Shown: piece after piece, positions 33,407 through 42,629 of the stretch
How the letters are laid out: every line of letters starts with the position of its first letter
Numbering within the stretch: position 1 is the stretch's first letter
Assembly: GCF_002860285.1 (NCBI RefSeq)
Contig: NZ_PGVF01000011.1
Span: 124,001 to 188,000 of the forward strand
Direction: 5' to 3'
Source: Bacillus sp. M6-12
GTDB lineage: Bacteria > Bacillota > Bacilli > Bacillales > DSM-1321
DNA length: 64,000 bases
Program-made: the position numbers and the translations under genes
The notes under the pieces: generated by a model
Told to the model about the DNA's origin: nothing
The model's input: only the letters and a program-made list of their open reading frames with translations
The model's database searches: none

Positions 33407-35581
33407 ATGAGAAAAAAATATTTTATAGTTGGCGGGATAGTACTTTGTCTTTTGGGTGTTTTCATGTTTGTGTTCCTTTCAGGAAAGCCAAAACTTGTAA
33501 ATGAATTCAATGCTAAGGCTCCATACCAAGTGTTAACGAATCATGCGTGGAAAGTGATGTTTACCGAAAAAATTAACAAAACCAGTTTGAAGGATAACTA
33601 TTTTTATGTGACAGATGAAAAAGGAAACAGGCAGAATAGCCGGCTATCCTTTGATGATGATCAGAAAACGGTTGTCATTTCGCCTCCTGAAAAAGGGTAC
33701 AAAATCAATAGCTCCGGGTACGTGCTCCATATCTCGAGAGATATTAAGTCAACAGCCGGGCGCAGGCTTGGTTCAAAAAAAGAAATAGCCTTTACAGTTC
33801 AGGAGTCTCTTCCGGTAATCGGAAGCAAGCAAAGGCTGAATGACCACTTCCGTACGATATTAAAACGTGAAAAAAAGCGGCAAAGCTTTTGGACAATGAA
33901 TTCTGCGGAAGAGTCGAAAAAATCCGACAGTTCAGCAGGCGGATCGAAAGAAAGTGCTGATGTTTCTGAAACAAATGTACAGGTCGCGGGTATTGACGAG
34001 GGTGATAGTGTAAAAACCGATGGGAAGTATATTTATCATCTTTCAGATGGTAAGATAAGAATCATTAAGGAAGCTTCAGGCACAATGGAAAAAGCAGGGG
34101 AAATCCGCTATGATGATACATTTTATCCGCAGGCACTTTACTTGCATGATCAGCAGCTAATTGTCATAGGAAGTGAAAGCGGGGATTGGAATTTCCAGAA
34201 ACGGCACGACAAGGAAAATATGATTTCCCGACCCTTTTACGAATTCACTAAAACGATCGTTTATGAAATGAAAAACCCAAAGAAGCCAAAGAAAATTAGA
34301 GAAGTTAAACAGGAAGGGCATATGATTTCATCACGGAAAAGCAACGGGATCATTTATATCGCTTCGATTTTTTACCCAGAGTACATGCTCCTTGACCAGG
34401 GGGACGCTGATCTTCGGCCAATGTACGCTGATAGTGCAGACAGTCCGAAGATGAAGATAATAGACTATGATAAAATCAGCTACTTTCCTCAGTCCCAGGA
34501 AAGAGGTTTTTCAATCCTATCTGCCTTTGACCTGGCAAAGCCTCTAAAAAAAGCTGAAATTACAACACAGCTGGGCAGCGGGGAACAGTTTTATATGTCG
34601 TCAAAAAACATCTATTTGGCTGTCAGCGACAATTCGATAAGTGAGGAAGAAAAAGATTTCGTATGGAATCCTGATACAATAATATACAAGTTTTCGATAA
34701 ATGGCACAAAAATAGATTTTCAGCAATCAGCAGGAGTAAAGGGTACGCTTCTAAACCAATTTTCAATGGATGAGCATGAAGGATACTTCCGTATTGCCAC
34801 TACAAAAGGAGATACGTTTGATAATAGAACTCCTTCATCAAACAATATCTATATTCTGGATCAAAATATGAAAATGGCTGGCCATCTTGAAAACCTGGCA
34901 AGGGGGGAGAAAATTTACTCTGCAAGGTTCATGGGAGACAAAATATATGTAGTTACGTTTAAACAGGTAGACCCGCTGTTTGTAATTGATGCAGCTGATC
35001 CTAAAGTTCCAAAGATTCTTGGTAAACTGAAAATTCCAGGTTTCAGTGATTATCTTCATCCTCTGGATGAAAACCATCTCATTGGGTTTGGCCATCATAC
35101 AAAGCTGGTCAGCCAAAAAGGAAGCAGGGAGCCGCTTATTCGGACCGACGGCGTGAAATTGGCTATATTTGATGTCACGGATGTAACAAACCCTAAGGAA
35201 AAATTTTCGGAGATCATTGGGGATAACGGTACCAGTTCTCCGTTAAATTATGACCATAAGGCATTGCTTTTTAACAAGGAGACTGGGTTATTTGCTTTTC
35301 CTGTAAACATTTATAATGATGTTAAGAATTCAGGATATGAAGAAACAAAGCTGGCCTTTCAGGGGGCGCTTGCATTTACGGTAGATAAAAACAAAGGATT
35401 TACCTTAAATGAAAGAATCACACATGTCGAAGCAGGAAACATGCCGTTGTATGAAGAGTGGGAATCGGTAATTGATCGCCTAATCTATATTGGCGACACA
35501 ATGTATGCCCTTTCACCATCTAAAATTACATCTCACAGCCTCACAGATCATAAGAAAACAGGAGAGCTTTTGCTTCAATAG
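33407..35581 (+). CDS. Secreted or membrane-anchored beta-propeller protein
   Basis: A 724-residue protein: N-terminal membrane anchor or signal (residues 5-26), an Ig-like domain (about 35-130, ends at IAFTVQES), a charged linker rich in Ser/Lys, and a large C-terminal beta-propeller beginning at TNVQVAGIDEGDSVKTDGKY, the signature of the PF09826 family. The propeller contains repeated blades, for example SAFDLAKPLKKAEI, VIDAADPKVPKILGKLKI and AIFDVTDVTNPKEKF. Extracytoplasmic, function unknown, possibly surface binding. ATG follows GGAGGCGTTAGA. Terminator at 35599. Confidence 0.85.
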   Translation: MRKKYFIVGGIVLCLLGVFMFVFLSGKPKLVNEFNAKAPYQVLTNHAWKVMFTEKINKTSLKDNYFYVTDEKGNRQNSRLSFDDDQKTVVISPPEKGYKINSSGYVLHISRDIKSTAGRRLGSKKEIAFTVQESLPVIGSKQRLNDHFRTILKREKKRQSFWTMNSAEESKKSDSSAGGSKESADVSETNVQVAGIDEGDSVKTDGKYIYHLSDGKIRIIKEASGTMEKAGEIRYDDTFYPQALYLHDQQLIVIGSESGDWNFQKRHDKENMISRPFYEFTKTIVYEMKNPKKPKKIREVKQEGHMISSRKSNGIIYIASIFYPEYMLLDQGDADLRPMYADSADSPKMKIIDYDKISYFPQSQERGFSILSAFDLAKPLKKAEITTQLGSGEQFYMSSKNIYLAVSDNSISEEEKDFVWNPDTIIYKFSINGTKIDFQQSAGVKGTLLNQFSMDEHEGYFRIATTKGDTFDNRTPSSNNIYILDQNMKMAGHLENLARGEKIYSARFMGDKIYVVTFKQVDPLFVIDAADPKVPKILGKLKIPGFSDYLHPLDENHLIGFGHHTKLVSQKGSREPLIRTDGVKLAIFDVTDVTNPKEKFSEIIGDNGTSSPLNYDHKALLFNKETGLFAFPVNIYNDVKNSGYEETKLAFQGALAFTVDKNKGFTLNERITHVEAGNMPLYEEWESVIDRLIYIGDTMYALSPSKITSHSLTDHKKTGELLLQ

Positions 35582-35598
35582 TTAAAATAAATCCGCAA

Positions 35599-35632
35599 AA
35601 AGAGGATGTCCACATTCTGGAACATCCTCTTT
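35599..35632. terminator. Bidirectional terminator
   Basis: AAAGAGGATGT and ACATCCTCTTT form an 11-bp stem between convergent genes, with an A-run on the left serving the minus strand. Confidence 0.87.
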
Positions 35633-35648
35633 ATTTCGAAAAGCTTTT

Positions 35649-37394
35649 TTATCCAATTAAACTGGGCACACGGCTTGCTCCGTTTACGATTTCTTCTACC
35701 TCACTGCCTTCAAGCGTTTCCTTCCGGAGAAGGGCTTCTACAAGGAGGTTGTATTGGTATTGATTACTTTCGATAAGCATTTCAGCTCCCTGTAAGGCTT
35801 CATCAAAGATATCCTGCATTTTAGCTTCTTTTGCGCCTTTGTTAAAGGTAAGCGAGAAACCATCATGCATCATACCAATTTCAACCATTTGCTCAATTAC
35901 ATGCTTCGCTTGCTTTACATCGCCGCCGACACCTACACTATGTTCACCAAGGAACATTCTTTCAGCGACTCCGCCGGCAAGAATCATCTTTACCTGATCA
36001 AGCAATTCACTTCGTGTTGATAAATGAAGTTCTTTTGGAATAGGTGCAACATATCCCAGCGCTTCGCCTCTCGGGATAATGGTTGCCTTCCGGACAGAAC
36101 CCGGTTTAGTCAATGAAGCAATCAGCGCATGACCTGCTTCGTGGATAGCTACACGGCGTTTTGTTTCTGGATCCTTTAATGTTCTGGACGTACTTCCTAA
36201 AATAGTGCGGTCCAGCGCAAAGTCCAAGTCGGTTTTTTCAATCTTGTCCTGGCCATTGCGAATTGCGCGTCTGCTTGCCGTTTCAAAAAGAGAGCTCAGT
36301 TCCGCTCCTGAGAAACCTGATGTGCTGTCTGCCAGTGTATCAAGCGATGCAACTACATTCGCGGCAAGTTTTTTTTCGCGTGTATGGATATCAATGATTT
36401 CCCGGCGGCCCTTCGTATCCGGCAGTGGTACATTAAACGAAAAATCTACCCTTCCCGGACGCAGGAACGCTTCATCAAGCATATCCTTTCTGTTGGTGGC
36501 AGCGATGAACAAGATTCCGTCATTGCTGTGTCCCCCGTCAAGCTGGACTAAAAGTTCCGTCAGCGTTTTTTCGCTTTCATCTCCGCCGCCTTGAGGTTTA
36601 CGCTTGCCGGCTAGTGCATCTACTTCGTCAATGAATACAACAGCAGGTGTTTGCTTTCTGGCGTTTTGGAATAAACTGCGAACACGGGAAGCTCCAACAC
36701 CTACATACATTTCATTGAATGCGGATCCGCTCGTAGAGAAGAAGGAAGCATTCATTTCTTTGGCGATTGCCTGAGCAAGCAATGTTTTACCTGTTCCGGG
36801 AGGTCCGTAAAGCAAAATTCCTTTTGGAGCCTTTATGCCAATTTTCTCCGACCTTTCAGGATCCTTCAATATAGCTAAAGTCTGATGAATCTCCTCTTTC
36901 ATTTCATCCGGAAGACCGCCGACATCATCAAGTGTAATGGAAGGAAGAGGGCGCGCTTTTGCGACGCTGTTTTTCATCTTGCTGGCCGTTCCAAAACCTT
37001 CTTTTCCCTTCCTTTGAAAAATGAATGCACCAGAGGCGATTGCTGCAACCAGTCCGATCAAGATCCATTTACCATATGGGGTGCTATTTGAAAACGTGTA
37101 TTCTACATTGTATTTTTCAATAATTCTATCTACAGATTCGCTTCCAGGAGGAACATTCGAAACATACAGTCCGTCTTTTGTTGTTAAAGTCAATGTTCCA
37201 TCTCTTTTTTCCTCAAGCGCCACTGTTTTCCCATTTTGGCTTTCAATGGTTTGGACCATTGTTGAAAAAGAAACAGGCACCGGATTGCTGACGCTCTGTA
37301 AATACCAAAAATACCCTGTTGCTACTAAAAGTAACGCCACAAAGAGCGGAACAATTTTCAACATCAATTTCGAACGTTGTTTCAACCATTTCAT
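35649..37394 (-). CDS. FtsH-like membrane AAA zinc protease, paralogue
   Basis: A 581-residue protein with the FtsH order: transmembrane helix (about 12-30), extracytoplasmic domain (about 31-107), second helix (about 108-125), AAA module with Walker A GPPGTGKT (about 196), Walker B FIDEVDALAG, SRH LRPGRVDFSF, and a C-terminal metalloprotease with HEAGH (His418, Glu419, His422) and GVGGDVKQA providing the probable third ligand Asp. It is shorter than B. subtilis FtsH (637 residues), and the usual pore and SRH motifs vary, so it is a second FtsH-type protease. It would extract and degrade membrane proteins. Monocistronic; ATG follows AAGGAGATG. Confidence 0.85.
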   Translation of the reverse strand: MKWLKQRSKLMLKIVPLFVALLLVATGYFWYLQSVSNPVPVSFSTMVQTIESQNGKTVALEEKRDGTLTLTTKDGLYVSNVPPGSESVDRIIEKYNVEYTFSNSTPYGKWILIGLVAAIASGAFIFQRKGKEGFGTASKMKNSVAKARPLPSITLDDVGGLPDEMKEEIHQTLAILKDPERSEKIGIKAPKGILLYGPPGTGKTLLAQAIAKEMNASFFSTSGSAFNEMYVGVGASRVRSLFQNARKQTPAVVFIDEVDALAGKRKPQGGGDESEKTLTELLVQLDGGHSNDGILFIAATNRKDMLDEAFLRPGRVDFSFNVPLPDTKGRREIIDIHTREKKLAANVVASLDTLADSTSGFSGAELSSLFETASRRAIRNGQDKIEKTDLDFALDRTILGSTSRTLKDPETKRRVAIHEAGHALIASLTKPGSVRKATIIPRGEALGYVAPIPKELHLSTRSELLDQVKMILAGGVAERMFLGEHSVGVGGDVKQAKHVIEQMVEIGMMHDGFSLTFNKGAKEAKMQDIFDEALQGAEMLIESNQYQYNLLVEALLRKETLEGSEVEEIVNGASRVPSLIG

Positions 37395-37589
37395 CTCCTT
37401 TTAAAATATAAAACTATTATAAATAATAGAAACTCGTATGAAACAGGTAATTTTTAGTAATTTGAATAATGTTTGAATAATTTGTGACATTTAAAGGTAA
37501 TAGCACTATAAACATACGGATAAAGGGGATAAAAATGGGTATAAAAAATTAGGATAAAAAGGAAAACATTGTAATGGCAATAAGTATTC

Positions 37590-37832
37590 ATGCTGGGAGC
37601 TGGAAATGCAGGAGCATCCTATTTTAGGAAGCAAAGCAACCGCCAAAAGGCCATGAAATCATTCAAGGAGGTGAGGGGAAAGGCATGGGGCAAGAAGAAT
37701 ACACTGGAATCTGCCGTTAAGAAAGCCACCTATCCAGACCCATATGAATTCCCTGATAATGAAATGGGAGCAGAAGGGAGCTGTCCGGGGTCAAATATTT
37801 TGATCATTCCCAATGATTTAAAAAATGCATAG
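37590..37832 (+). CDS. Possible small protein of unknown function
   Basis: An 80-codon frame beginning MLGAGNAGASYFRK and ending SNILIIPNDLKNA; the middle (TYPDPYEFPDNEMGAEGS) looks protein-like. The ATG has no ribosome site; AAAAGGA lies 27 bases upstream and better fits an ATG at 37574 in another frame that stops after 17 codons. It may be a gene with a damaged start or a remnant. A weak AGGAT/ATCCT hairpin with T8 follows. Confidence 0.4.
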   Translation: MLGAGNAGASYFRKQSNRQKAMKSFKEVRGKAWGKKNTLESAVKKATYPDPYEFPDNEMGAEGSCPGSNILIIPNDLKNA

Positions 37833-37985
37833 GATTTTCTCGATCCTGTTTTTTTTAGAATCACGTTCTTGCATTTCTTAGTTTCACCCTAATTTCATCC
37901 GCTAACTTTGGTTTTAAATGGCATGGGGAAATCGTTTGTTACCGGAAATAATAACAACGATAACCTTGAAAGGATGGGATGCAGG

Positions 37986-38729
37986 ATGTCTTTAGAATGG
38001 TTTGACAGAGTAAGCGGAGAGTTACAGGATCATCTTGAATCAATCTGTGATAAGTTCGACCAAGAGGGCGGTATGACTATCGAACGCGGGGCTAAACATC
38101 CGCGAATCGACTTTTACACTGAACTTGAAGATGATGAAAGAGCATATTTTTGTACACTTTTGTTTGATCCGCATAATGAGGAATTTTATATGGAATCCGT
38201 TGATCCTGAATTTGTCCAAGCCAGCAAGGTTGTCCTGACTGATATCGAGGATATCGTTGATGCAGTCCACGAAAGTTTCCATGACTTTATGGACGATGAT
38301 GACATGGATGAAGAATTTGAAATGGATACTGATTATGATACTGATGCCGTTTATGAAATGGATACTGATTATGACACCAATGTCATATATGAAGTGGATG
38401 ATGACTATGAAGATGATGATGTTGAATACGTTAATGTCTACGATATTGACGATGACTCTGAGGAAACTGAGCTTTATGAAATAGACGTTGAATGGGAAAC
38501 TCCTGAGGTCACCGCTTATTATAAGGAAAACGATGTAGAGGTTACCTATCAGTTTGGTGTTGTCCAGGAAACAGGTGACGGTGTCTTAAAGAGAATAAAT
38601 CGTATATACACCGATGATGATGATATGATCAAAGATGAAACAAATTTCATGTTCAGCAAGGAAGAAGCCGGTACAATCATTGCCATGATTGCCAGCCATA
38701 TGGATTCTCTCAGCGACATGGAACATTGA
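37986..38729 (+). CDS. Acidic protein with Asp/Glu-rich tandem repeat, unknown function
   Basis: A 247-residue protein in three parts: an N-terminal domain (about 1-100: SLEWFDRVSGELQDHLESIC, DFYTELEDDERAYFCTLLFD), a very acidic middle (about 100-165) with tandem MDTDYDT-type repeats, and a C-terminal domain (about 165-247: VTAYYKENDVEVTYQFGVVQ, MFSKEEAGTIIAMIASHMDS). Start chosen at ATG 37986; GGATGGGATGCAGG precedes it. An earlier ATG at 37974 is possible. I do not recognise the family. The repeat DNA is listed separately. Confidence 0.7.
   Translation: MSLEWFDRVSGELQDHLESICDKFDQEGGMTIERGAKHPRIDFYTELEDDERAYFCTLLFDPHNEEFYMESVDPEFVQASKVVLTDIEDIVDAVHESFHDFMDDDDMDEEFEMDTDYDTDAVYEMDTDYDTNVIYEVDDDYEDDDVEYVNVYDIDDDSEETELYEIDVEWETPEVTAYYKENDVEVTYQFGVVQETGDGVLKRINRIYTDDDDMIKDETNFMFSKEEAGTIIAMIASHMDSLSDMEH
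38319..38426 (+). repeat. 36-bp in-frame tandem repeat inside the acidic gene
   Basis: Three 36-base units (38319-38354, 38355-38390, 38391-38426) open with GAAATGGATACTGATTATGA or a variant; the first two are nearly identical and the third diverged. Each encodes 12 residues rich in Asp. Confidence 0.85.
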
Positions 38730-38730
38730 A

Positions 38731-39055
38731 AAGCGAAAGCGCCCTGTTCAAAGGAAGAACGGCTAAAGTCGCCAGTGTTGTAACAAAAACCATGTTACAA
38801 CCTTCGTCCTGTGGCAACGCCGTTCAGACCCACGTGCTGACAAAGGAACGTCGACTAAGTTCTGGCACGTCCTGTGCCAAACGTCGACGCCAGCACATCC
38901 TCACAAAGCTGCCGCTTTGTTTCGTGCGATGGGTCGCTGCCGTAGCGTTGTCCTGTGCAAGTCCGACAAGCAAAGTCAAGTGCTGACAGAAGGCGCTTTT
39001 TGCCTTCCGAAGTATTTGGCTTATGACCTCGAGGGGCTGGGCGCTGTAACTAGAC
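38731..39055 (-). repeat. Dispersed intergenic repeat, family A, copy 2
   Basis: On the minus strand it starts near TCTAGTTACAGCGCCCAGCC and ends GGGCGCTTTCGCTT, as in copy 1, and contains the shared ATCGCACGAAACAAAGC. About 325 bases, longer than copy 1, with extra internal hairpins (for example GTTGTAAC/GTTACAAC and CGTCGAC pairs). It abuts the stop of the acidic gene. Frames within it are not supported as genes. Confidence 0.7.
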
Positions 39056-39099
39056 CTCTGTACATGTTAAAAGACTTTAAACTTTTTATATGCAGCAAG

Positions 39100-39139
39100 A
39101 AAGAACCTTGGCCATTCAATCGTATGGACAAGGTTCTTT
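39100..39139. terminator. Terminator hairpin between repeat A and the WVELL-like gene
   Basis: AAAGAACCTTG and CAAGGTTCTTT form an 11-bp stem around a 18-base loop, placed just beyond the stop of the minus-strand gene at 39148. Confidence 0.7.
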
Positions 39140-39147
39140 CTCTGTTT

Positions 39148-39402
39148 TTATAGCGGAAGCAATTCAAATACCTCATTTAATTGAACGTAGCGTTCGTCAT
39201 CCTGCACTTCTTTTGCATGGTTTATTTCTTCCGGCAGAATCTGATTAAGCAATGCTCTTTCTCCGTGGTTTAAATCGTTCACTAGGGCTTTTTCGGAAGG
39301 GAAGCGGCCATGCTTGATTTTATCGTAAATTTGCTGTGCTTCAGGATATTGGTCTGTATAGTTAGAAAGGATTTCACGCAGGTAACCAATCGTTCGGTCC
39401 AT
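39148..39402 (-). CDS. Small protein of unknown function, possibly WVELL/YfjT-like
   Basis: Eighty-four residues from ATG 39402, which follows AGAGGA by about 8 bases. All-helical and charged, with YLREILSNYTDQYPEAQQIY and ERYVQLNEVFELLPL. The end resembles the WVELL family of small Bacillus proteins, but this is a tentative match. It follows the YuzL-like gene by 47 bases on the same strand, so the two may share a transcript. Confidence 0.68.
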   Translation of the reverse strand: MDRTIGYLREILSNYTDQYPEAQQIYDKIKHGRFPSEKALVNDLNHGERALLNQILPEEINHAKEVQDDERYVQLNEVFELLPL

Positions 39403-39449
39403 CTTACCATTCCTCTCATCTGAATTCAGAAGTGCTTTCAAAAGGCAGG

Positions 39450-39581
39450 TCAGTGAGATTTTTTCTTCTTGCGTGTTGAATCAGCTGTATAGGAACCTGT
39501 TTCCCGATTTGTCGTTCCCTGGCCCTCAGGCTGTGATGAACCAAGTCCGATTGTGGAAGGATCTGTTTTTCTTTTTGCCAT
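39450..39581 (-). CDS. YuzL-like small basic protein
   Basis: Forty-three residues: MAKRKTDPSTIGLGSSQPEG then QGTTNRETGSYTADSTRKKK and KSH. The MAKRK-DPS start, GQGTT-ETGS centre and basic end fit the YuzL family of tiny Bacillus proteins, which look like minor small acid-soluble spore proteins. The ATG follows GGAGGTGAGCAAG, a strong ribosome site. Found by reading the gap between larger genes. Spore role is inferred only from composition. Confidence 0.75.
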   Translation of the reverse strand: MAKRKTDPSTIGLGSSQPEGQGTTNRETGSYTADSTRKKKKSH

Positions 39582-39674
39582 CTTGCTCACCTCCATAGTT
39601 TACTTTCTCTAATTAGAATAGATTGTATTCATTCCTTGAGAAAGCTCATGAGCCTCAGAGAGACAGCGAATAGT

Positions 39675-40124
39675 TTACATGCCTTTTGCAATGTCAGGTT
39701 CAACTTCAATGATTACATTACCTTTTAAGGCACGGGAGATCATACACGATTCTTCTGCTTTTTCCGCCAGCCGATGTGCAAGGCGGAGGTCTCTGTCTAA
39801 AGCATCGTCCAGCAGAATGATTTTGGGGCGGTGAATAATCTTTCTGTATGTAATGATTCCGTCCGAAAATTCCACTATGCCTTCAGATTCCAAAGCAAAG
39901 TTCTTTTTGTTCAGTTTACTTCGTTCCATCATGGCCGCCAATGTAATAATATAGCATGCTGCCGCGGCGCCAAGCAGCATTTCATCAGGATTGGTGCCAA
40001 TGCCAGGGCCGTTCATTTCGGGTGGAATGGAGACCTTCGCCTGGAGATTTCCTGTTGAGATTTCTCCAACATCATTGCGAAGTCCCGGCCAATTAGCTTT
40101 CAAATGAAAATGGTGTAAAGCCAT
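39675..40124 (-). CDS. OsmC/Ohr-family peroxiredoxin, copy 1
   Basis: 149 residues with the two OsmC-family cysteines at 57 (GAAAACYIITLA) and 127 (EESCMISRAL), and the N-terminal FHLKANWPG. The family reduces organic hydroperoxides through the Cys pair. ATG 40124 follows AAAGGAGTGAT. Minus strand, alone. A second, different OsmC gene is at 51868. Confidence 0.85.
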   Translation of the reverse strand: MALHHFHLKANWPGLRNDVGEISTGNLQAKVSIPPEMNGPGIGTNPDEMLLGAAAACYIITLAAMMERSKLNKKNFALESEGIVEFSDGIITYRKIIHRPKIILLDDALDRDLRLAHRLAEKAEESCMISRALKGNVIIEVEPDIAKGM

Positions 40125-40440
40125 ACTATCACTCCTTTATCAGCACTATTGTATCGAAAGATATAATCAAGATCCAAATGAATGCTCTGCTTACTGAGTA
40201 GTACATGTTGTCCTGTTAATATGTTGAAAAATCAAAAATGTTGAAAAATGAAAAAAGTCACAAAAAGTTTCCCTGCTTGTTAAGGTATGGTAAAATTTTA
40301 TACAGATTTTCGTTACGGTAATATTAACTTCTGTAAACTGTCCGGAAATGCTTAAATTTACTGAAAACTCCATTCATGTAAAAAGTGTGGTATAATGCTC
40401 TCTATGCGTTTCTTTCATGCTGTTTTAAAGAGGTGTAAAA
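40125..40440 (+). promoter_or_regulatory. Upstream region of the LtaS-family gene with extended -10 promoter
   Basis: The 316-base gap holds TGGTATAAT at 40388-40396 (extended -10) and an earlier TGGTAAAAT near 40286-40296, either of which could transcribe the LtaS-family gene. ATGTTGAAAAAT occurs twice in tandem near 40219-40250. No ECF-type promoter was clear by eye. Confidence 0.5.
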
Positions 40441-42405
40441 ATGAATAAAACTATTAAACTTATAAAAAAGATGAACCAGCGGTATTTGGCGTTCTTTTTC
40501 ATCGCCGTTATCCTATTCTGGCTAAAAACCTATGCAGCTTACAAAATTGAATTCACATTAGGAATTGATAACGCGCTTCAAAAATTCCTGCTCTTCTTAA
40601 ATCCTTTGAGCTCTGCCCTGTTTTTCCTGAGTATTGCCTTGTTGTTTAAAGGGCGTCTGCAGCATATTGTATTATTAGGGATGCATTTCCTGCTTTCTTT
40701 CTTATTGTATGCAAACGTGGTATATTACCGGTTCTTTAATGATTTTATCACCGTGCCGGTGCTGATGCAGACCAAAACAAATGGCGGACAGCTTGGTGAC
40801 AGTGCGCTGTCATTAATGTCTATTTTGGACATTCTATACTTTAGCGATTTCATTATTCTGGTTCTTTTGCTTGTTCTTAAAGCGTACAAACCGGTTCAGC
40901 ACAAGAGCAGGAAATCTTATTTCGCAGTTTTAACAGCTGCTGTATTGGTTTTCCTTATTAACTTAGGTCTTGCTGAAAAGGACCGTCCGGAGCTTTTAAC
41001 CCGTTCGTTTGACAGAAACTATCTCGTCAAATATTTGGGAACATATAACTTTACGATTTACGATATGATCCAGAATGCTAAATCATCGAGCCAGCGTGCG
41101 CTTGCTGACAGCAGTGACATAACTGAGGTAGAGAACTATGTTAAAGCAAACCATTCAGTGGCTAACCCTAAATATTTTGGCAAGGCAGCAGGCAAGAACG
41201 TAATTTATATTTCTTTGGAATCTTTCCAAACATTTTTGATTGACTATAAAATTAATGGCATGGAAGTAACGCCGTTCTTGAACTCGCTTGCCCATGGAAA
41301 CCAAACTTTTTATTTTGATAATATTTTTCATCAGACTGGCCAGGGGAAAACGTCCGACGCCGAGTTTATGATGGAGAACGCATTGTTTCCAATGTCACAG
41401 GGATCTGTTTTCGTAAACAAAGCTCAAAACACTTACCAGGCGCTTCCAGCCATCTTAAAATCGAGAGGTTATACGTCTGCTGCGTTCCATGGCAACTATA
41501 AAACTTTCTGGAACCGCAATGAGATGTATAAGTCACTTGGCTACGATAAATTCTTTGATGCTGAATATTACAGTATGTCAGATGAAAATACGAAAAACTA
41601 TGGCATGAAGGACATTCCATTCTTTAAGGAATCCATGCCGCTTTTAACAGGCTTGAAACAGCCTTTCTATTCCAAATTCATTACGCTTTCCAATCATTTT
41701 CCATTTAAAATGGATGAAGGGGACACAGCTTTCCCAGCCGGACAATTTGGAGAAGATAAGGTAGTTAACCAATACTTCCAGTCAGCACATTATATGGATG
41801 CTGCTATTCAGCAATTTTTCAATGATCTGAAAGCTTCAGGGCTGTATGATAATACAATGGTCGTTATGTATGGTGACCATTACGGGATTTCAGAAAACCA
41901 CAATGAAGCAATGGCAAATGTTATTGGTAAAGAAATTACTCCTTATGATAATGCCATGCTGCAGCGTATTCCAGTATTCATTCATGTACCTGGTGTTAAA
42001 GGTAATGCCAATCACACATTTGGCGGACAGGTAGACGTCAGGTCAACTGTCCTGCATTTGCTGGGGATAGACACAAAGGATTACTTGGAATCAGGATCAG
42101 ATTTATTATCTGAAAACCGGAAGCAAATTGTTCCATTCAGGAATGGTGACTTTGTGTCAGCTGAAACAACTAAAATTGGTGACCAATGCTACAAGACAGC
42201 AACCGGTGAAGAAGTGACAAAAAAAGAGTGCGCATCAGTTTCATCAGTTGTTAAATCTCAGTTGAGCATATCTGATGATATTGTTTTAAAAGACCTTCTC
42301 CGTTTTTATAAGCCGGAGGGCTTTGAACCGATAAACCGTCTTGATTACAATTATATAAAAGAGGAAGAACCAAAGGCTGAAGATCCAGCCATAATAAAGA
42401 AATAA
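40441..42405 (+). CDS. Lipoteichoic acid synthase-family protein (LtaS-like)
   Basis: A 654-residue protein: five transmembrane helices (about 1-180), a linker with signal-peptidase-like site SQRALADSS (about 220), and an extracellular sulfatase-fold domain. Catalytic Thr304 lies in GQGKTSDAEFM, the Mn ligands include Glu in ISLESFQTF and Asp479-His480 in YGDHYG. These match LtaS/YfnI/YqgS enzymes that polymerise glycerol phosphate from phosphatidylglycerol or prime the chain. B. subtilis has four paralogues, so which one this is cannot be settled. ATG follows AAAGAGGTGT. Confidence 0.9.
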   Translation: MNKTIKLIKKMNQRYLAFFFIAVILFWLKTYAAYKIEFTLGIDNALQKFLLFLNPLSSALFFLSIALLFKGRLQHIVLLGMHFLLSFLLYANVVYYRFFNDFITVPVLMQTKTNGGQLGDSALSLMSILDILYFSDFIILVLLLVLKAYKPVQHKSRKSYFAVLTAAVLVFLINLGLAEKDRPELLTRSFDRNYLVKYLGTYNFTIYDMIQNAKSSSQRALADSSDITEVENYVKANHSVANPKYFGKAAGKNVIYISLESFQTFLIDYKINGMEVTPFLNSLAHGNQTFYFDNIFHQTGQGKTSDAEFMMENALFPMSQGSVFVNKAQNTYQALPAILKSRGYTSAAFHGNYKTFWNRNEMYKSLGYDKFFDAEYYSMSDENTKNYGMKDIPFFKESMPLLTGLKQPFYSKFITLSNHFPFKMDEGDTAFPAGQFGEDKVVNQYFQSAHYMDAAIQQFFNDLKASGLYDNTMVVMYGDHYGISENHNEAMANVIGKEITPYDNAMLQRIPVFIHVPGVKGNANHTFGGQVDVRSTVLHLLGIDTKDYLESGSDLLSENRKQIVPFRNGDFVSAETTKIGDQCYKTATGEEVTKKECASVSSVVKSQLSISDDIVLKDLLRFYKPEGFEPINRLDYNYIKEEEPKAEDPAIIKK

Positions 42406-42411
42406 CCAACA

Positions 42412-42441
42412 GAAACCCCCGCCACTCGGCGGGGGTTTTTA
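42412..42441 (+). terminator. Terminator of the LtaS-family gene
   Basis: CCCCCGCC-ACTC-GGCGGGGG followed by TTTTT, 10 bases after the stop. Confidence 0.95.
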
Positions 42442-42629
42442 AGATTACATAGGAAATGTTAAAAGTCGGAACACGGAAGGGGCCATAACTATCTCAAGCG
42501 ATCTGTAATTTTTTCTTAACGATTTTTGAGTTTTAAACGCTCCGCTCCGCTGTGAAACAAGGGGTACACCTTTTTAAATATCATAAAGCGATATAAAAAT
42601 TATTTGCTAAATTTAGCTAACAGGTTTGC

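Noticed and set aside
38726..39153. Two frames of 78-86 codons in repeat family A copy 2
   Set aside because: Repeat-derived, no ribosome site, Cys/Arg-rich translation typical of structured RNA or repeat DNA.
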